Assembly (NCBI RefSeq): GCF_964340395.1
Contig: NC_135552.1
Location: 27,047,181-27,111,180 of the forward strand
DNA: 64,000 nt
Reading direction: 5' to 3'
DNA from: Glandiceps talaboti
Lineage: Eukaryota; Hemichordata; Enteropneusta; Spengelidae
Shown: in pieces, positions 59,401 to 64,000 of the stretch
Numbering within the stretch: position 1 is the first letter of the stretch
Layout: every line of letters begins with the position of its first letter
Program-made: the position numbers and the translations under genes
Notes under the pieces: model-generated
The model's database searches: none
What the model was told of the DNA's origin: nothing
What the model saw: the letters and a program-made list of their open reading frames with translations, nothing else

Positions 59401-61137
59401 AAGTCTTACATTTTCTCCAATTGTATACTTTTTCATATAAGGCTCTCAGTGTCAGTGTCAGTGTCATTGTCAGTGTCAGTGTCAGTGTCAGTGTCAGTGT
59501 CAGTGTCAGTGTCAGTCATTGTCAGTGTCAGTGTCAGTGTCTGTGTCTGTGTCTGTGTCTGTGTCAGTGTCAGTGTCATTGTCAGTCAGTGCCAGTGTCA
59601 GTGTCATTGTCAGTGTCAGTGTCTGTGTCAGTGTCTGTCAGTGTCATTGTCAGTGTCAGTGTCTGTGTCAGTGTCTGTCTGTGTCAGTGTCAGTGTCATT
59701 GTCAGTGTCATTGTCAGTGTCAGTGTCGACTGATTACTTCCTAGTGAGTGAAAGTGCAGCAGAAAACACTGCTCCCACACTGGAACTCATGTGGCATGGG
59801 GTTCTGTTATTATTGTCCTCATTTTCATATAATTTGCATGCCGGTAATAATGCTTTCGGTATTGTATTGCAGCAGTGAAAATACAACTAGTATGTATGTG
59901 CGTGTAGTACACGTAATCTCTGGTAGATATGTATATGACAACAAATTATTTAATGACTAAAAGGTTTGTCAGTTTTCAGTGATTGCTGTCCCTTTTCTTT
60001 GCCCACTCTCTGAATCACACTGTTATATTTTGTTGCTATTAGAATTTTGATCTGTCTTCACCCCATTGTTGTCCAAAAGATGCTCCAAGTGGTGGTGATA
60101 CGAGTAGTGGCATCAGTATTGGTACCATTCTATTGATAGTGTGAGTATTAATTAATGTATTTTACTGACACTGCATGTCCTCCCCAAACTGTAACATTTC
60201 TGAAAGTATTTGAGTTGTCACATTCTGATTATGAGAAAAGACAAAAGATTGTGAATTCCAATAAAAATGTCATAAACAATTCTTATCTGTATATTTTCAG
60301 TGTGATAGTTTTAGTCACAGTTTACTTTGTTGGTGGAATATTATTTCTAAAGTTTGTCAAGAACGAGGAGGGATCTGATGTGATACCAAACAAGAATTTC
60401 TGGGTTGTTTTACCTGGGTTAATAAAGGTAAGGATATGATGTGATACCAAACAGTAATTTCTGGGTTGTTTTACCTGGGTTAATAAAGGTAAGAATCTGA
60501 TGTGATACCAAACAGTAATTTCTGGGTTGTTTTACCTGGGTTAATAAAGGTAAGGATCTGATGTGACACCAAACAAGAATTTCTGGGTTGTTTTACCTGG
60601 GTTAATAAAGGTAAGGATATGATGTGATACCAAATAGTAATTTCTGGGTTGTTTTACCTGGGTTAATAATAAAGGTAGGAATCTGATGTGATACCAAACA
60701 AGAATTTCTGGGTTGTTTTACCTGGGTTAATAAAGGTAGGAATCTGATGTGATACCAAACAAGAATTTCTGGGTTGTTTTACTTGGCTTGATAAAGGTTA
60801 CAAGAATCTGATGTGATACCAAATAAGAATATCTGGGGTTTGTTTCAAGGCCCAGTTTTAAATGACAGTAATCATGTTACTTATAGAATATATACTCCAA
60901 CTATTCTGACTCTTACTTCTGACCCTGAGAATAACTTATAGTAAAACCATGAAACCCTTTATTTTTCTGATAATTACAACATGACGCATTTTGCATAGAT
61001 CTGTCAATTTTTATATTTTGAATTAAGCTTATGTGTGGTTTTAATACACTATTTGTTCTTGTTTTGTTTTGTAGGATGGCATACTATTTGCAGTGAAGCC
61101 ATGTAGGAAGACTTCCTCCTATGATACGGTGTACTGA
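56472..61137 (+). CDS. CIMR/MRH-like type I membrane protein, paralogue 2, 251 aa
   Basis: Exons 56472-56620, 57570-57663, 58570-58703, 59308-59398, 60043-60140, 60301-60427, 61075-61137; identical exon order and phases to the upstream gene, so a tandem duplicate. Signal peptide (MSAILLCSFLLLLARQTVG) is the same as in paralogue 1. The ectodomain keeps all nine Cys (SCSCKFDDGKVIDLTPLA, YSYNPCEDFS, VCQLTVDKKNYYDLGDQ, SKVRLICG, HCCP), then a spacer, one membrane helix and a tail with FWVVLPGLIKDGILFAVKPC ending SSYDTVY. Most of the ectodomain has diverged clearly from paralogue 1, but exon 6 (membrane helix) is almost the same at DNA level. Donor of exon 3 is the unusual GTCTGT. A 61-bp array follows exon 6 here too. 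No sign of breakage. Confidence 0.85.
57225..57505. repeat. ~86-bp tandem repeat, about three units
   Basis: GTTGTATTGTTAGCTAATTT then TGTCATTGTGTGAAGTC and AAATCAAAAGTACTGGTGTT recur three times in intron 1 of CIMR-like gene 2. Confidence 0.92.
57673..58062. mobile_element. MITE with GGCCTAA-type termini, copy 2
   Basis: Same body as 8384-8812 (CAGATGTACAGCCATTACAG, GGAAGAACAGTTTT, CAGTAGTGAAAAGGTAGGTG). It begins about 10 bp after the exon 2 donor of CIMR-like gene 2. Confidence 0.75.
58160..58370. repeat. Interspersed repeat shared with 20092-20312
   Basis: Diverged second copy of the family described at 20092, in intron 2 of CIMR-like gene 2. Confidence 0.55.
59442..59730. repeat. (GTGTCA)n hexanucleotide array with variants
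   Basis: About 48 units of GTGTCA/GTGTCT/ATTGTC, beginning about 44 bp after the exon 4 donor of CIMR-like gene 2. Open frames over it are artefacts. Confidence 0.97.
59752..59955. repeat. Interspersed repeat shared with 45225-45545
   Basis: Contains GCAGCAGAAAACACTGCTCC, TCATGTGGCATGGGGTTCTG and TAATGCTTTCGGTATTG, matching the copy in MED24 intron 22. Confidence 0.6.
60367..60850. repeat. 61-bp minisatellite copying the end of exon 6 and its donor, ~7 units (paralogue 2)
   Basis: Donor GT positions at 60428, 60489, 60550, 60611, 60675, 60736 and 60797: 61-bp steps except one of 64 (an extra AAT). Same unit as the array in gene 1, same place; the last unit is degenerate. Confidence 0.97.
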
Positions 61138-61196
61138 GACAAAGATGAGTCGCAGCACTCCTAAAATATATCATTGTTCTATAAAACACAAGTTAT

Positions 61197-61202
61197 AATA
61201 AA
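61197..61202 (+). terminator. Candidate poly(A) signal, CIMR-like gene 2
   Basis: AATAAA in AGTTATAATAAACTGG, about 60 nt after the stop, in the same context as the signal of gene 1. Confidence 0.5.
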
Positions 61203-61303
61203 CTGGATTTATAATAGTATAGGATGATTCAACAAAAATTATGAATTTAATTTTCTTTCAATTATTGTTATTTTTGAATGTACATGCTGTATAAATCCAT
61301 TGT

Positions 61304-61480
61304 TATAAGGCTTAATAAAAGAATTATGTGGTTCCAGTTACGCTCAATCTTAGAATAGGTGGGGTAGGTAGATTTTTTATTTTTATTTTATCATATTTTT
61401 TTTCATGTGTGAGTGTCTAGTTCAGGTTTTCCATTGTTTTCCAATTGGTCTCTGTGTTGTTTATTTCTTCCTATCATCCA
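61304..61480. mobile_element. MITE (GGCCTAA family), left half
   Basis: From AAGGCTTAATAAAAGAATTA through GGTTCCAGTTACGCTC to TTTCTTCCTATCA; matches the first ~180 bp of copies 1 and 2 and then stops. Confidence 0.7.
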
Positions 61481-62712
61481 TTAGGGCGGCCCTTTTTATT
61501 TTTCTGTTTCTCATCTCCCGACCGACCCTAATTTGCAGCTCCGACATCAGAAAAAAAAAAGTTTTTTTATTTCCGACCGACCCCTGAGCACAGCAAAATT
61601 GTAAGGTTCCCCATGGCGTCTTAGGCCAGTTCTGCCGAGGCCACGACCTTGCGACATTGGCCCCCTAAAATTACAAATGAAGCAATAATTTTCCCACCTT
61701 GCGTCGCGCAGTTCTATTGTTAACATAAAAAATGCCACAAAAAGATCAACTTTGATAAACTTAATCTACAAATTAAAACATTAGAGGGATTAGATGAAAC
61801 GTCGAAATGGACGTCTCTCGTCACATGTTTTGTCTACTGTCACTGTCGTGACCTCTGACCTAATCACTGACGTGTGCGAAACACTGAACTTGCTATCGGA
61901 ACATCTATCTGCCATGCCACAGCTCAGAAGCCTTCGTGAACCAAATTTATGGGACAGGTTGTGATTTTCATTTGTTGATGGGTTAAATTAAATGAGTACA
62001 TGTGTATTTTGATTCCGAAAAAGCTGTGTTAGGGGTTCGTGTTGCATGATGTTGACAGTGCTAGTGACACATGTGAATGTTGGGCACTGAATCAATGCGT
62101 AATCACTGGCATGGCCACTATAGACGGCCGATGTATGTGCGCCCGGTCAGACATGAAGAACGAACTTGTTGTGCAAATCAGAAAAAAATTAATGTAATAT
62201 TTACAGAGCATCCCAACTTTGACTTAAAGATTCAAGTTCTGAGTTTCAAGGACACCTAATGTCAGCTTTCCGTATCATTGCAAGTTTACGGTACGTAATA
62301 ACTATGCTGTCATTTGATATAGCAGGACCAAATCATGATACACAGCCAGTAACGGTTAATTAATAACAAATAAATTATTTTAAAGTTTGTTTGACTATTA
62401 TTTGTAAGTTTTTCGTTCACATTTGTTACTTTTTAAAGTCAGGGATTTTTTTTCTTCAAAATGTCATGAATTTGAAGAGGGAATGATAAACACAGCAGTG
62501 TACTAACAATTTTAAAAATGAAACAAGTGGTTACAAGTTTAGGATTTCTCAAAGTTTTTATTCAATCATATGTTCACTGTGACTTATTTTGAAGTTGTTC
62601 ATTGTCCTTGTCTGAAAAAAAAGGAATTATAAATTTTAGCACTGCTATTCATTGATATTCAGATTAAAAATTGTGACTACCTGGCTGTCCAATCTTTCTA
62701 AACAATATATCA

Positions 62713-62887
<175 letters not shown>

Positions 62888-63721
62888 CACTTAAAATTAC
62901 ATAATCTTAATTGCCTTCTTTTTCTAAGGTGTAATGTGTAGTACACAATTTTCAAAAAATAGCTTACTGGGAACTTATTATGAATGGAATTTTTTTATGT
63001 AGTTAGGTAATGGTCTATACGTAATGGAATATCTCAGACCACAGTATCTCAATAGTGGTCTGAGATAATTTATATGAATATTTCATAGACAATAATAATT
63101 GACCCCACTCCCTGTCAAATGACACCACTTTTTGGAACCAAGGGGCCTGTGTCCCCACTTGTTGGAAATCTTGGCAGAACAACGCCGTCAACCCCCCCCC
63201 CCCTCTCACCCACAAGTTCACACTGAAGAAAAATGTTTCATAGAAGTAATGGTTTATATAAATGAAAATTCATCTAGCACACTGATGACAATCACGTAAG
63301 TGTTTCAAAAAGTTTCATACTAAAGTTCAAATTGGATAACTTGAAAACATTGTTAGCGATGGCAATGCCACTTTGATTAATAGGACGAATGTATTAGTAC
63401 TCATGATAAAATCACACAATAGTTCATGGCTACAGATACTAGTATACACCCATCAGGATGATAAGTATTTAATCATCTTCTTACAAAGTTGTTCTACAGA
63501 CTTGTCAACCTTGCTAAAATGAAGGCAAGAGACTTGTAACAAGGAATTCAATAAAGAGAAGAGAAATGAAGTTGTATAGAGACAAACAGGACAGATAGGA
63601 CAGAGAATAGAACTGAAAAAATACATTTTTTTTCTTGCCCCCCCTTTTTTTTTATTTCGCCCGCCCGACCCGCCTGACTATTCCATTGGAGATGAGAAAC
63701 AAAAAAAAAAAAAACCTCACC

Positions 63722-63936
63722 CTTACATGTACATCCATTACAGATTGGAAGAACAGTGTTAGAGTGTCTTTGTAGGTTGGTGGCAGTTTCTGCATCCACT
63801 ATTTCTTGTGAGACTTTACAATTTTTGTGATTTTATTATTTTTTTCTCGAATACATAAAAAAATAAGTTTAGGGTCGGCAGTGAAAAGCTAGGTGGGGTC
63901 AGGTAACTGGAATCAAACAATTATTTTTTTAGGCCT
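63722..63936. mobile_element. MITE (GGCCTAA family), right half
   Basis: From ATGTACATCCATTACAGATT to GAATCAAACAATTATTTTTT and TTAGGCCTAA; continues the body where the left half at 61480 stops, in the same orientation. Confidence 0.7.
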
Positions 63937-64000
63937 AATCATGTACTATGCAGGCTTCCTTTTTATGAAATTATGATATGATTTTAGGATATGTTTTTTG

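Overview
This is a window of animal nuclear DNA: AT-rich, intron-dense, full of microsatellites, minisatellites and short foldback transposons, with GT-AG introns of tens of bases to several kb. The proteins are recognisably metazoan and clearly diverged from vertebrate ones, so I infer a marine invertebrate (deuterostome or lophotrochozoan); the species cannot be fixed from sequence alone. No bacterial, organellar or CRISPR content was seen.

Layout. (1) 3544-8196, minus: a complete inositol hexakisphosphate kinase gene (IP6K, five coding exons, 399 aa). (2) 13273-19356, minus: OXNAD1, a mitochondrial-type FAD/NAD(P) oxidoreductase; its 5' first exon was not found. It carries a tandem pair of equal-length alternative exons for the flavin-binding segment, only 25 bp apart. 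(3) 21.2-25.1 kb: a CpG-containing possible promoter, a ~187-bp tandem repeat, a cluster of nuclear-receptor half-sites and a possible tiny two-exon ORF. (4) 25124-27062: a perfect ~1.9-kb (CTACT)n array. (5) 27620-45818, plus: a complete MED24 gene (Mediator subunit, 23 coding exons, 1028 aa) whose introns hold many simple repeats, minisatellites and a non-LTR retrotransposon scrap. (6) 47676-54472 and 56472-61137, plus: two tandem paralogous seven-exon genes (246 and 251 aa) for small type I membrane proteins with a mannose-6-phosphate-receptor-homology (CIMR/MRH)-like ectodomain. (7) 61.1-64.0 kb: repeat-rich 3' flank.

The genes are not an operon or pathway cluster; IP6K (cytosolic inositol pyrophosphate synthesis), OXNAD1 (mitochondrial redox), MED24 (transcription) and the CIMR-like pair (endomembrane) look like ordinary neighbours. 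All exon models were built by joining open frames at GT/AG sites with matching phase and by recalling the human protein families; no search was run.

Most interesting: the OXNAD1 exon pair, which both reading frame and a 25-nt spacer force to be mutually exclusive; and tandem arrays that begin at or just after 5' splice sites in the CIMR-like genes, including 21 exact 61-bp copies of an exon end plus its splice donor, with a shorter copy of the same array at the same place in the paralogue.
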